NCBI GenBank assembly: GCA_030549495.1
Contig: JAUIRK010000196.1
Location: forward strand, 186,001-250,000
DNA: 64,000 bases
Direction of reading: 5' to 3'
From: Nectonema munidae
Lineage: Eukaryota; Nematomorpha; Nectonematoida; Nectonematidae
Shown: piece by piece, positions 1 to 10,476 of the stretch
How positions within the stretch are numbered: position 1 is the first letter of the stretch
Layout of the letters: every line of letters begins with the position of its first letter
Program-made: the position numbers and the translations under genes
Notes under the pieces: generated by a model
Database searches by the model: none
Seen by the model: the letters and a program-made list of their open reading frames with translations, nothing else
What the model was told of the DNA's origin: nothing

Positions 1-154
1 TTACAATTCAAGTACGAATATGAGTATAAATATTCACAATGTTTATTTGGTGTGTCTAATTTCTTATATTTGGTATTTTATAATCTTTCACATGAATATG
101 CCTGACTTATTATTTTGATTTTTGTCTCCAACAGTTTTTAGGGTTATAAGTTTG

Positions 155-238
155 CCCTTTGACGATCAGTGGGACACCAGTGTCCCAAGAAATGAAAATC
201 GTAGGATGATTAGTCTTCAAATTCTGGTCCTCAAAGGG
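155..238. mobile_element. Small MITE with piggyBac-type ends (copy 1)
   Basis: The ends CCCTTTGACGATCAG (155-169) and CTGGTCCTCAAAGGG (224-238) pair as inverted repeats at 13 of 15 positions. The flanks TTTG and CTAA look like decayed TTAA targets. Just inside lies a near-perfect palindrome, TGGGACACCAGTGTCCCA (170-187). A diverged second copy is at 10375-10476. CCC ends at TTAA sites are the hallmark of piggyBac-superfamily elements; assignment is inferred from ends only. Confidence 0.55.
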
Positions 239-298
239 CTAAACACAGCTGCTCTAGAAAATAGTTTATGCAAAACTGAAATCAAAACTATCAGAAAA

Positions 299-555
299 TT
301 ATATGGAAAACAGAAAAAATGCAGACCTATTGGTGGAAAGTGTCATCATTTGAGTTTTATTGACATCAGGAAGGGCCTCTTTAGTAAAAAAATTGATGTT
401 ATTCAAGCTTTTGCTACCACTGTCACTATTTTTTTCATTGATGCCAACCACTGCGTCAGACGCAAAAGTCTGAGAAGATGACTTCTGAAAACAGCCTACC
501 TCTTCACCTTCCACGCCTTTGTTAGAGGAAGAGTTGTAATCAGAGTCATAAGAAT
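299..555 (-). CDS. Possible host exon, Ser/Asn-rich, unrecognised
   Basis: On the minus strand an open frame of 84 codons plus stop follows a pyrimidine-rich acceptor-like site (CCTTTTTAG, exon base 1 at 555). The protein is hydrophilic and Ser/Asn/Asp-rich, starting around DSYDSDYNSSSNKG and passing through KSSSQTFASD and NEKNSDSGSKSLNN, which looks like disordered coding sequence rather than random A/T translation. It lies downstream of, and on the same strand as, the epsinR-like exons, so it could be part of that gene's disordered tail, but nothing in it (no clathrin-box or DPF motif) proves this. It could equally be the acidic N-terminus of a decayed piggyBac transposase next to the 155-238 MITE. 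Confidence 0.25.
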
Positions 556-1588
556 CTAAAAAGGTATACGTTAAGGAAGAAGGTTAAAGACCAAGATGGA
601 TGCATACTACCAGGAATTTATTTTGCCCCCCTGGAACTCTTTTGAAATATATACATACAATCAGTTTTGCCCCAGCGCTTTGAAGGACATACTAAGGGCT
701 ACACACATAAGAATCGTCTTTCAAGGTATGTAAACTTAGTTGTGGAGTCGGGATTAAATAAGGCAGACTCCACATAAATATATCAGAGGTGCACATTTTT
801 GAAATTATTTTGGAGTGGGGAGGAGGGAGGGGTGACATTTTTTGGAGGGGCTTATTTTTTAATGTTATTTACTCTAAAAATTTTAAATCAATGCATTCAT
901 GTTTTTCTTATTTTATATTAAGAAAATGAAAATATTATATAAAAAGCTATAATAGTTGGAGCAGCGAAAATGATTGAAGGAGGCGGTACTGTTATCAGTG
1001 GTTCGGTGAGATCACTGGGAGGACAAAATGCTTTAAAAATGGTCATTTTGAATATTTATAGAGAAAATGATCTTGAACTCACTTTTAAAATTTCATAAAG
1101 TTGGACTAAATTTTTGGAAATTTGATCAAACGTGTCAGACGTACAGAATTTATTTAGGGGGCAAAGGGGCACTAATATACATGCTCAGCTCACCTACTGG
1201 CTTTGTCTAAAATTAAAGCATCAAATGCTGCTTATAACAACTCTTCTCTTTGTGTTTATAAGCTCCTTTCTCTACCTGTGTCCTATTTCTTTGTTAAGTT
1301 TTTAGATTTTATCATGGTTAATATTTCTTATCTTCGTTTCTCATAACAAAGATAAATTTTTTATTATAAATCTGCTTTCTTATTACAGGTAGAAGGCGCA
1401 TGGCCCCAAGTGCCCCATAGCTCGCTACGTGACTGAGTACATATATACCAGGGGCGCACATCTTCTGTCACAGTGATTCTATTTCGCTTTCTGTCTCCTC
1501 CTCTGTTTTTCTCTTCCGCTTTCTCTGCTAAAACTCAATCACTCAAGCTCTCTTCTCTTGTTTAAGCTCTTCTATCTCATTCAGCTCT
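556..1588. other. Intergenic, no gene seen
   Basis: A/T-rich with no supported coding region. It contains one hAT-like terminus (784-836) and, from about 1475, a long C/T-rich stretch (TCTCCTCC, CTCTTCTC and similar) that continues on both sides of the MITE at 1597-1754. Confidence 0.5.
784..836 (+). repeat. hAT-like terminus, CAGAGGTGCACAT type
   Basis: CAGAGGTGCACATTTTTGAA followed by ATTATTTTGGAG and a G-rich run. The same module occurs inverted at 3907-3941 and 4385-4416, with CAGGGG or CAGGGT ends. Probably ends of one hAT-derived repeat family; which ends belong to one insertion is not clear. Confidence 0.4.
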
Positions 1589-1596
1589 CTTCTCTC

Positions 1597-1754
1597 GAGT
1601 GGCGTAGGGGCCGTGCCTCCCCCATGCACCTTATGCGACATCAGTTTTCGAAAATTTCTCCAATTAAAGGATCAAGAAAGTATAAATAATGTTGCTCAAG
1701 TTTTTTAATTGTGCCCCCCCCCCCCCTAACAACTTTTTTCTGGCTACGCCACTG
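1597..1754. mobile_element. hAT MITE with perfect 8-bp target duplication
   Basis: Short inverted ends GAGTGGCGTAG (1597-1607) and CTACGCCACTG (1744-1754) enclose 158 bp containing a C-run. The element is flanked on both sides by CTTCTCTC (1589-1596 and 1755-1762), a perfect 8-bp duplication as made by hAT transposases. CAGTGGCGTAG is a common hAT end. The insertion split a C/T-rich stretch. The perfect duplication indicates a fairly recent event. Confidence 0.8.
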
Positions 1755-2419
1755 CTTCTCTCTAATTTGTATTCAGAGTTAAATTAAAAATAATTCTATT
1801 TTATCTCATTAAAAACTAGTTTAGCGAAATATAAGTTCAATATTTTCAGAACCTTTTTTCATGATCAGCTATTCAAATTATGATTAATTAAATCATTTTT
1901 TTAAGAAAATTTGTTGATTATTATAATAAAAATATAATATCGAAACAAAATGTTTCAGTTGTTAAAAATGTAATTAATCTATTTATGACAGCTGTTAGAA
2001 TTTTATTTGTAAACAGAAATAGTCAAAAAAAAAACGCAATGATTTTCTTGTTCTCGTATACTATGATTTTTATGATTTATCTTTGTTTAAATAGTTTATT
2101 TATGATTTTGTGTTCTTAGACTTAAATAATTCTATGATAAGTGATTAAACAACCGTTTTTTGTATGCTATGATTCCTTACAAAATGTAAAAAATACAAGC
2201 GTTACCAAATCACCCTATAGCTTTTGTTGCTTATAAAAACTTGAAAATATCAAATAAAATATCTCATTTTTATGCCTCATATTATTTTGAAATTATACTT
2301 AGAACAGACGGTTCCATTTTAAAATAGTGAAAATTGCTTATTAGTTTATTTTGTCTCCTTTCTATCTTATGTTAATTATGTAGCAAATTTTCCAATTTTG
2401 AGTAAAAGGTAGGATAATG

Positions 2420-2560
2420 ATACCTTGGGTCTGTTTCATTGACAATGCACTGATGTATCGCTTATGTCAAACAATGAACAAATTGGTATCGATGAGTAAT
2501 CGAATCCAGAGGCTTCCGTGCTGAGTCCATCATCTCAACCAACCTGCCATGCCACCCATA
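2420..2560 (-). repeat. tRNA-derived SINE, family B-like
   Basis: Read on the minus strand, a box A-like segment (GGCAGGTTGGTTGAGATGAT, within 2523-2549) is followed by a box B-like CTGGATTCGATTAC (2496-2509), the spacing of an internal Pol III promoter. The tail shares weak similarity with the element at 19325-19480. No intact tRNA cloverleaf is evident. Confidence 0.5.
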
Positions 2561-2575
2561 GAGTATGCTGTAGGG

Positions 2576-3158
2576 CAGTGATTCCCAACCGGTGTGCCGC
2601 GGCAGTAAAGGGTGCCGCCAAAATTCAGGGTAAAAATTGTATTAATTTCATTCTCTCTGTTTTTATTGTCTAATTAACAATTTAACTTTTAGCTTAGATA
2701 CTTTTTTTATTAAATTTATATAATTGTTTTTAACTTTTACTTCAGCTTTATTTTTCATTATCAGAAAAATTTATGCTTCTAACTTTTTCTTTTTTTAGAA
2801 TAATTCTTATTTTAAAACGTCTAAAAATAGGATGGATAAATCAATTTTCACACTAAGTACACACGCATGATTCACTCTGGTTTATTTGTTATTTGTGTGT
2901 TATGTCGTATGGCATAGTGTTACACTGTAATTACTTGAATAAATTGTTCAACAAAACTTAACATTACATATTTGTATTATTATATTTTAGTATAATTTTT
3001 TTTTATATGATCTCTGTATAAGGTATTATTGCACCAATGCAGATATAGAAATAAAAAATTATAATAAAAAAACTATGGAAATTTTAAACAAGTTTTTCCT
3101 CAAAGGGTGCCAGGAATTTTTAAAAGGCTTGCTAAACTAAAAAAGGTTAGGAACCACA
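2576..3158. mobile_element. hAT MITE or deletion derivative
   Basis: The left end CAGTGATTCCCAACC and the right end GGTTAGGAACCACA are inverted copies of the widespread hAT terminus CAGTGGTTCCCAACC. Flanks CTGTAGGG (2568-2575) and GTGTAGGG (3159-3166) match at 7 of 8 positions, consistent with an 8-bp hAT duplication. The 583-bp interior is A/T-rich and codes for nothing recognisable. Confidence 0.7.
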
Positions 3159-3906
3159 GTGTAGGGGATACGTCAAATTAGTTTTCAAAAAACTTAAGTT
3201 ATACTGTAAAATTTTTTTAGTTTTTGTTGAAGCTCTATAACTTTTTCTGATAGACTTTTTTTCCTTAAAAGTTATTATAAAAGGCAATTCATTGCAAAAT
3301 GTTAAAAGTTATTTTACTTTTTGTAGCTTGCACCAATTTATTTTTGAATGATGTTGAGAAAAATGAAGTAATGCGATCTTAATTTTTATTGTTTGATTTT
3401 TGTTTGCACACCTTTTTCTTTATTTTATACCACTTTTTTGAGGTCTTATTAACTTATTCTTATACACCAAAAAGAATGAAAAAATTCTAATACCAAAGTT
3501 TTCTAACTTTAGTTCTGTTTTACATTTTTGATAGAACTTACCTCAGAAAAGTTATGTAATTTGGATGTGTTTTTTTTAATTTATTTTTCTCAATAAAACA
3601 TTTTTTAGGAAGAAGGAACAACTGAAAATTAATGAATGATTTTTTTCATTCAATAAAATTCCCAATTTTTTTATTGTTAATTGATATCTTTACCCCTTTT
3701 CTACACATAATTTGGAGATGGCGCGCATCCACTTGAAGTGAAAAAGAAGGAGCTATTTATAAGTCCTCATTCATTGTTGACGTTAAGCTTAATAGGGCGG
3801 GGGTTAAAGTTTACATTAAGCTTAATTAAGAATGAAATAGAATAGACAAGAGAGGAGTAGGAATTCTGGAAATTTTGTTGTCTTTTTTGGAAGACGCTTT
3901 TAAGTC

Positions 3907-3941
3907 TGCCCCTCCAATAATTTCAATGATGTGCGCCCCTG
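3907..3941 (-). repeat. hAT-like terminus, CAGGGGCGCACATC type
   Basis: On the minus strand CAGGGGCGCACATCATTGAA followed by ATTATTGGAGGGGCAGAC. It matches 784-836 in opposite orientation. Confidence 0.4.
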
Positions 3942-4384
3942 AATCAATCACATTTTTTTCATATAAACATTGCAGAGTGTCTAGTAGATTTTTTTCCTTC
4001 AGACTACATTCACTCATATAAAACTCTCCAACCTTTAGTTATTTGTTTTCAGTTGTTTTCTCTATCAATCAAATATCCTTTAATTAATTCCTGTAATGTG
4101 TCTGATAGACTACTTCATTTTCAAATGAAAAGCCTATTCACCCCCCCCCCCCTCCCCAACAATTTTGGATTTTTTAAACTAGTGTATATGCGATATGCAA
4201 ATTTAATTAAAATATTTTCGCTGGAAGTATAGTATTTAAATTTCACCAATTTTGTAAAAAAATATAAAGTAGTCTTATAAATTTAGGTTGCGATGAATAC
4301 ACTCTATTTTAAATGATTACTCGAATATTTGGTCTCCCGTGGTATTTCCAGACTAGTAATTTTGAAAATTGCAAAAAAAAATTT

Positions 4385-4416
4385 CGTCCCAATAATTTTG
4401 AGGATGTGCTACCCTG
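4385..4416 (-). repeat. hAT-like terminus, CAGGGTAGCACATC type
   Basis: On the minus strand CAGGGTAGCACATCCTCAAA followed by ATTATTGGGACG; third copy of the terminus at 784 and 3941. Confidence 0.4.
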
Positions 4417-5018
4417 ATATATACATAAGGATATATAGATTGAAAGATATGCTAGATAACCAAATTTAGTTCGAAAAGCTTATCTATATGAAAAACTCCT
4501 TTTTCTATCACATATGGTATATTTTTGGAAGCTCAAATTTACGGCGAGTGAGATAGTTCTATTTATTTTTTTCTGAAAAATAACACTCTTAATACAATTT
4601 GTAGAATGCTATACTACATGCGATAATTTTTTCGTATGTAGTTTATTTTTAGAAATTTTAATATTCATTTAAAAATGATAAATTAAAACCTTGTTTACAA
4701 CACTTGAAATCATCATTGTAGCTATAATATATTTTATTTAATATCCTAAGAAAGATTTCGTTTAAGAAATATCCTACTTCGAATCCTATCAAGAATATCC
4801 AGCAAAAATTGAACAATAAAAATTAAATCATTTTTGAGAAATCAAAATAAGTTTAAAATCCTTTGAACATACCTTTTTCCACTACTCTACTTAACCCCTA
4901 TTCATAAAGGGGTAGTTTTGATTACTCATTCACAGGGGCGTTTTTCGCTAACATTTTAGAAAATTCTCACGTGAACCCACTAAATAATTCATTACGAATC
5001 TCAGATGTTTGATGTTTT

Positions 5019-5239
5019 TCACGTTGAATGAAAATCAAGCAAACATGTTAAAGAATCCATACAAATAAAGATAAGGCATTTTCTACTTTGATAGAAGGAA
5101 TCATTGTGCACTTTCGAGGAAAAAGAAGAAAGGCCGTGACTGTGGAATTTTTCTTTGCTTTTTTGAGCCTTTTTTCTTTCAGCTTGTAGGGTTGCGCTAT
5201 CCTGAACCAAGTTTACTATGTAATTCATTTTCTGACGAA
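5019..5239 (-). CDS. CLINT1: EpsinR/CLINT1-like protein, exon after ENTH core (3-prime limit uncertain)
   Basis: The acceptor TGATTTAG precedes base 5239; the first two bases complete a codon begun by the last base of the 6516-6654 exon, giving V-R-Q-K. The frame then reads MNYIVNLVQDSATLQAERKK and AQKSKEKF, matching the last ENTH helix of CLINT1/epsinR (family pattern RQKVKELVEFAQDD followed by a long basic ERKKAKKNKDKY stretch). After KEKF the sequence stops resembling the family; the frame stays open to a TGA at 5019-5021, so either a donor lies inside (AAA|GTGCAC and AAA|GTAGAA are candidates) or this is a short, ENTH-only product. The intron to the previous exon (5240-6515) contains a fold-back repeat. 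Confidence 0.75.
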
Positions 5240-5785
5240 CTAAATCAAAAGTGAATTGTTAAAAACAACCTTATCACTAATTTTATTCAGATACAGGAAT
5301 AATTATAATGATTTTCACAATTATTTATTATAACTTATGAAAATAAATAGATAAAGTGACGATGAATCATTTAAAGGATATGGAAGTTATAAAAAAGTTA
5401 ATAGAAATAGTAAAAAGTCTTTATTCAAAATTTCTTAAAAGAAAAATTCCTGACCACTATGGCCATCAACAGATCTCAACTCTCTTGATTTGCTGGAATT
5501 GGGGTAAAGTCTTTACTTACTCCAATAAGAAAACTTAGATTTAGGTAACTTTACTCCTATCCCAAGAACTCGCCACCCTCCTTTTACAGTTGGTAGCTCA
5601 AATTTGTGGATGACAATAGTGGTTGAAAAAGTAAATTATTATTTTATAAACTACCTTTTTCAAAAATTAACTTTTGTGTATAAATCATTTATTACTCATT
5701 TTTAAATAAATTTTAGCGTGTCTATGAAATAGTCTAACAACATTTTGCAAAAGTAAAAAAATAGATTTGCTAAATCATTTAACAC

Positions 5786-6262
5786 TCCAAACCACCCCAA
5801 AATACGCCAAATAATTCTAAAGCACTACAAAAAAGAGGGTTAGATAAAAACCCCCAAAAACCTAGAAATAACAGGAAGCACGCCAAAACACTTCAAAATA
5901 CGCCAAAACATCGCAAAACACGCCAAATAGTTCTAAAACACTACAAAAAAAGGTTAGACTAAAAAATCCAAAAATAACCGAAAGCACTTCAAAACACGGC
6001 AAATAAATCTAAGCCACTAGAAAAAAAAATCTTAAAAATTCCTCAAAACACCCCAAGCATTCCAAAACATTACAAAACACCGCAAAAATCCATAAACACC
6101 TCAAAAAATTGCAAAAAACGACAAATATTTCTAAAGCACTACAAAAAAGATCCTAAAAACTCCTTAAAACTTTCGAATTTTTTTGGGGTTTTTAGTTTAA
6201 CCATCTTTTTTTATAATGCTTTAAAATTATTTGCCGTGTTTTGGGGTGTTTAGTCTGACCGA
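5786..6262. repeat. Fold-back repeat with CAAAACAC-rich arms, in intron
   Basis: The top strand has a long A/C-rich stretch in which AAAACACNNC-like units recur about every 10-11 bp. A longer module (CAAATAATTCTAAAGCACTA followed by an A-run) recurs near 5811, 5925, 6000 and 6122. From about 6170 to 6262 the same module appears inverted, ending TTGGGGTGTTTAGTCTGACC. The whole can fold back on itself. It sits in an intron of the epsinR-like gene. No coding capacity; likely a non-autonomous transposon. Confidence 0.55.
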
Positions 6263-6515
6263 TCATTTACAGACAAATGAAAATGTTATATAAAATGAAA
6301 AAAAAGAATGGTTAACTTTTCAAAAAAATATATATTTAAATCGTTTCTCTATTCACAAAAAAGATTCTGATTGGCAAATCGTTTTGTTAGGATTGAACTA
6401 AGGATAATGTAGTAAATAATGTTACTAAAAAACAAAAGAGTTAAGACAAAATTGAAAAGCAGATGGTTCAACATAAATTAAATAGCCTCAACTAAATGTA
6501 TACTTGAAGAATTAC

Positions 6516-6654
6516 CATTTGCACCAACATCCTTCTTCAAATCATCAATATAGACAAATGAATTGAGAACCTTGAGATCGTATATGTGATCGCGAGTTGA
6601 TGCAACTACACGATCAGATCCATTTTTCACAAGGTAGGATAGTAAGAGAAGAGC
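6516..6654 (-). CDS. CLINT1: EpsinR/CLINT1-like ENTH domain, middle exon
   Basis: 139 nt, acceptor TTTTTAG before 6654 and donor G|GTAATT after 6516. Encodes 46 residues plus one base: ALLLLSYLVKNGSDRVVAST, then RDHIYDLKVLNSF, then VYIDDLKKDVGAN. From memory this aligns without gaps to the CLINT1 ENTH stretch with LLLLAYLIRNGSERVV and HIYDLRSLENY. It follows the 11418-11619 exon in phase 0 and precedes the 5239 exon in phase 1, the codon being completed to Val. ENTH domains bind phosphoinositides; epsinR acts with clathrin and AP-1 at the trans-Golgi network and endosomes, sorting SNARE cargo. Codon use is ordinary for a host gene. Confidence 0.9.
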
Positions 6655-7887
6655 CTAAAAATGACTAGGAGATAACAAAAGTACGAAATAATGCATCAAC
6701 CGATACTGCACATACGATTCAAATAATAACCTGGGCTATAATTTTCAACAAATCAACTAAGCTTTTCCACCCTAAACAATCAATCGATTGAATCGTTTCT
6801 TTTTGAAATCTTTCTAATGAAAAGTTACAGAACTAAGCTTCAAAATCTACACTTCACAACAATGATCAAAAATTTGGAAGAGTATTACGAACAAAATAGA
6901 TGACAGTTACTAGAAAAGGAAATGTTTAGATGCAGAAGCAAACTTCTTTCATAAAATCAAAAAGAGTAAAACATTAAACGGAGGCCTTTATAAACTTGAA
7001 AGTTTGTAAAAGAAATTTATCGCACCTTATTCAAAGACACTGTGATATATCCATTGAGAGGTATCTAAAATAACTGGAAAAATGTTTCGTAAATAAATTA
7101 TAATACAACAAAATCAATAATTTTATTCTAATTCATAAATTGTTCAGTATTATACATCATTAGTTATACTATCACCATATTTGAGAAATTACAAACTTCA
7201 AAAATGATATATATTGGATCAGTTGGGTATTTATGAGCTCTGAATTTCTCAGAATATCAGTGTATAATTCAATTAAATTTTTCTGATTTTGTTAAAGAAG
7301 ATGTTATTCTGATCTCGTTAAATCAGGATGGGTAAACTTTTTTACCCGTAGACCCCTTCATAGAACATTGTAATTATTTCCCTTTTTAAAGCTTCAAATT
7401 TCGCACTAGGGGGAAATTACCGGAGTTTTTGAAAACCAATCGTCTGACAATTTTTATATAACTTAAACTAGACGATTTTTATTTATAGGAGAGTGGAGTC
7501 CATCTCAGTCTGAAACGGTTAAATAAGATAGTGCTCAGTTTAGTAAAGGTCTCAACGTTATAAATTCAAAAAGTTGCGATTATTTTTATCACGGGAAGAA
7601 GGAGTACGTAAACTCCTTGATCGGATTGGATAAAAATTTTAGAATATTTTTGACCAATCAAATTAAGCGAGAAATGAACGAATAACATTGAATATTTATT
7701 GAAAAAAATTTGACTATTCAAATGCACTGGGCAAAAATTTCTATTTTATTTGATTGGCTATAATTCAATCATTTTCAACAATTCCCAAAATATAATATTA
7801 GAAACGTGTCAGCAGCGTGCATCTAGTCCAACTAGGTTGAGAAGGAAGGCTATAATTTATTTGAACTTTTCAAAACATTTTTTATCG
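6655..7887. other. Intron of epsinR-like gene, distal part
   Basis: Intronic sequence between the exon at 6654 and the piggyBac insertion. A/T-rich, no coding. CAGGATGGGTAAACTTTTTT (7325-7344) followed by ACCCGTAGACCCC resembles one end of a hAT element with no partner end identified. Confidence 0.5.
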
Positions 7888-8013
7888 TTTACTCTCGCAA
7901 GACCAAAAATAAACCTAGCGTGAAGGACCACTAGTTGGCAAAAAACTCCACAGATTGATTTTGTTCTTTTTTTCAAATTTTTAAATAAAACCTTTTTTCA
8001 AATGTCCTATTGC

Positions 8014-8150
8014 TTAACCCATTTAAGACCAAGCAAAGCAGACGATATCTAAAAAACGCAGACGATTTATATTCAAAGTCATTGAAAAAAGCAGACGAAG
8101 ATGAAATTACTTATGTTCCAAAATAGGAACATTGGTCGTAAATGGGTTAA
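8014..8150. mobile_element. Nested piggyBac-type MITE
   Basis: CCCATTTAAGACCAA (8018-8032) and TTGGTCGTAAATGGG (8132-8146) pair at 14 of 15 positions and are flanked by perfect TTAA on both sides (8014-8017, 8147-8150). The 129-bp body carries GCAGACGA repeated several times. Its GACCAA inner end resembles that of the host piggyBac element, so it may have been moved by a related transposase. It inserted after the larger element was in place. Confidence 0.85.
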
Positions 8151-8420
8151 GTCAAAGCTCATTTGGACCCGTTGGTCGCGCAAAATTTCTCACTGATTCT
8201 CTTCAAATTTTTAAACTTTTTTTTTAATGAAGAAGTAATTTATCATATTTTTCATTGTACAAAAGTTAAACTAGATGAAAATTTTAGGTAAGTTTTTTTT
8301 TAACTTGACTAACTTATTTAAAATTCATAGTAGCGAAACACCAAGGTATGCGTTTTTAAGGCTACACTACAAAAAAATGGTGTTTGTGACCTTTTCACTT
8401 ATTTTGGCTGCTTAATCTAC

Positions 8421-9511
8421 ATGGGGCAATCAAAGAATCAACAAATTAATTTAAAATATTTATTTTCAGAAAAAACTAGAGAACTATTTCTTCGAGCTTC
8501 TACTTCAAGAAATATGTTCTTGTTGGTTCATATTTTTATAAGTTTTGATGTGAAGAGTGACCGAGATCCAAATGATAAGATACCTGCAATTAGATACGTC
8601 ACAGTAGACGAACAACTTGTAAAATTTATAGGACATTGTAGAATAAAAATATACGACCCTTCTAAGCCTGGCCATTATGGCATAAAAATTTACCATTGTA
8701 CAGATGCTAAATTTAAAGTCTCAAGTTTATGTTTCAGGTTTAACTGATAGAACTTTTATTTCTGGAGCAAATATAGTTAAAAGATTGATAATGGATAGTG
8801 ATTTACCTGAAGGATGTGAAATATTTACTGATAGGTTTTTCACATATCATGGGTTGTGTCAATGGGCTACTTCAAAAAAATTAACTATTTGTGGAACTGT
8901 TAGATCTAATCGTACTTTTATCCCTCATATTTTTAGGCCCAAACATTTACAACAGCTGGGCTTAAATGAAATTGAATCAAAATTTATTTATACCAAATAT
9001 GCTTCCTTGACGGATTATGCCCCCCAGACATGCTCATAGTAATTTCAAAGTTGTTTACGTTATTTCAAGCCAACACTTGGGGGAAATAAATTTGATTGGA
9101 AGGAAACGCAAACCAGAAACAATAGTGTTATACAATCAATACAAAAGTGTGGTACACAAAACAAATCAGATGCTTAGATATTACACATATAGAACGTTTA
9201 GAAAATGGACAATTGCAGTTTTTGCAAACTACTTAAATATTGCGTGTCACAATAGTTGGGTAATATCTAAAAGTAATTATCCTAACAAATTCCCAAGCAC
9301 TAAAAAAGGAGGCAGAAAATATTTTATCAGAGATCTTTTATCTTTTTATGGCTTCGAACAGCTTGAAATAACTGAGCGAGCTTCAACATCAAGAGACTAT
9401 TGTTATTTTCATGTCGGTCACTCTAACAGTAGAGGTACAAGAAAATGTAGTTCTTGCAACAGATATATATGTAAAAATCATACGAAATATTTTTGTACTC
9501 AATGTCACTAG
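8421..9511 (+). pseudogene. piggyBac transposase remnant
   Basis: Three overlapping frames together cover the C-terminal two thirds of a PGBD-type transposase, so at least two frameshifts are present, and the N-terminus is missing. Seen in order: ASTSRNMF region, first catalytic Asp in YVTVDEQLVKF, KIYDPSKPGHYGIK, second Asp in EIFTDRFFTYHG, GTVRSNR, and a C-terminal Cys/His cluster (CSSCNRYICKNH, FCTQCH) expected to be the DNA-binding RING-like finger. The third catalytic Asp, normally in GVDxxDQ, reads VVHKTNQ, so it is lost. The enzyme is therefore dead by residue as well as by frame. Confidence 0.88.
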
Positions 9512-10374
9512 GTGAAATATTGTGTATAATATTCACTTGTACGGTATTACAAACATAAATAATGTTTTTATAATTTTGTTCTCTAAAAATGAAATTTTTC
9601 AAAAGAGCATAAAAATTTGTTTTTTATTTTTGAAAATATGGAGTTGACTCTTTTGTACATAATTTTTCATGTACTTTTTTATTTTTTGCTTATAAACTTC
9701 CATTTTTAGTAATAAAAGATAGTTCTACATTTTTATATTGTTTACTTTTATATAAAAGGTCGTCCAGAATTGACGTCAACTTAATTTTGTTAGTTTCTTA
9801 CCCGCCCCCACTTATTCTCTTCTCAACATTTGTCCAATATATTTCACTAAAAATATACCTTAATGTCAGTTTGGAGATACTCATTTTATTTCTCTCTCAA
9901 AGTTGACGTCAATGATTATTGTTTGGTATTGCAAATGGTTCATAGCTTACTGATTTTCATGAAAGTTTAGAAAATAATGTACTAGGAAATACAAATAGCT
10001 TTATAATATTTATTATCTTTATTGAGAAACATACCATTTCGTGTATAAACTTTTGATAATGAAAAATCTTAATTAATGCCATCTACTAATTCAACACGAA
10101 GTATAAAAACAACTAAAATTTCAAAAATAACACATCTGATGGTATTTTTTATTTTCAAATAATTGAGATGAAAACAAGGAAAAAATTTATATGTTGTTTT
10201 TTGATGGGGTAAGATATATTTTTCTACACAAATTTAATCATTGAAAAAAAGCGTGGAGTAAAAAGCCACACGGTTGGTCTTGCGAGGGTTAAAAAGGAAA
10301 GAACTAGATTGTGAATGATTTCAGCACTGCCCGGCTAGAATTGAACTATGTTAATAAATAGCATGTAGGGTTAT

Positions 10375-10476
10375 TCTTTTGAGAACTAGTGGGACATCAA
10401 TGTCACAAGAAATCGTCTCCCAAATCGTTGAAAAAGAAAGCAAACGAACAGTATTCAGAATTTTGGCCTTCAAAGG
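10375..10476. mobile_element. Small piggyBac-type MITE (copy 2, diverged)
   Basis: Shares with 155-238 the block GTGGGACATCAATGTCACAA followed by GAAAT near the left end and TTTGGCCTTCAAAGG near the right. The very ends have decayed. It lies about 80 bp beyond the piggyBac element in the same intron. Confidence 0.45.

Larger units (their letters stand above)
3167..5018. other. Non-coding A/T-rich region with two repeat termini
   Basis: No supported gene. Holds inverted CAGGGG-type hAT-like termini at 3907-3941 and 4385-4416, C-runs near 4140-4155, and short A/T microsatellite-like tracts. It would be 3-prime or intronic sequence of the epsinR-like gene on the minus strand; I could not find further exons of that gene here. 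Confidence 0.45.
7888..10292 (+). mobile_element. piggyBac-like DNA transposon in host intron, complete ends
   Basis: Terminal inverted repeats CTCTCGCAAGACCAA (7892-7906) and TTGGTCTTGCGAGGG (10274-10288) match at 14 of 15 positions. They are flanked by TTTA (7888-7891, one change) and TTAA (10289-10292), the piggyBac target. Subterminal pieces also mirror each other (GGCAAAAAACTCCAC near the left end, the inverted GTGGAGTAAAAAGCCAC near the right). The transposase remnant lies at 8421-9511 and a smaller MITE is nested at 8014-8150. The element lies in the long intron (6655-11417) of the epsinR-like gene, antisense to it. Confidence 0.88.

Noticed and set aside
1410-1480. TATATA box followed by a CA-containing start-like site
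   Set aside because: No gene follows on the plus strand and TATA-like strings are frequent at this base composition.
3826-4017. Minus-strand 63-codon frame
   Set aside because: It overlaps a repeated hAT-like terminus, which explains its readable look.
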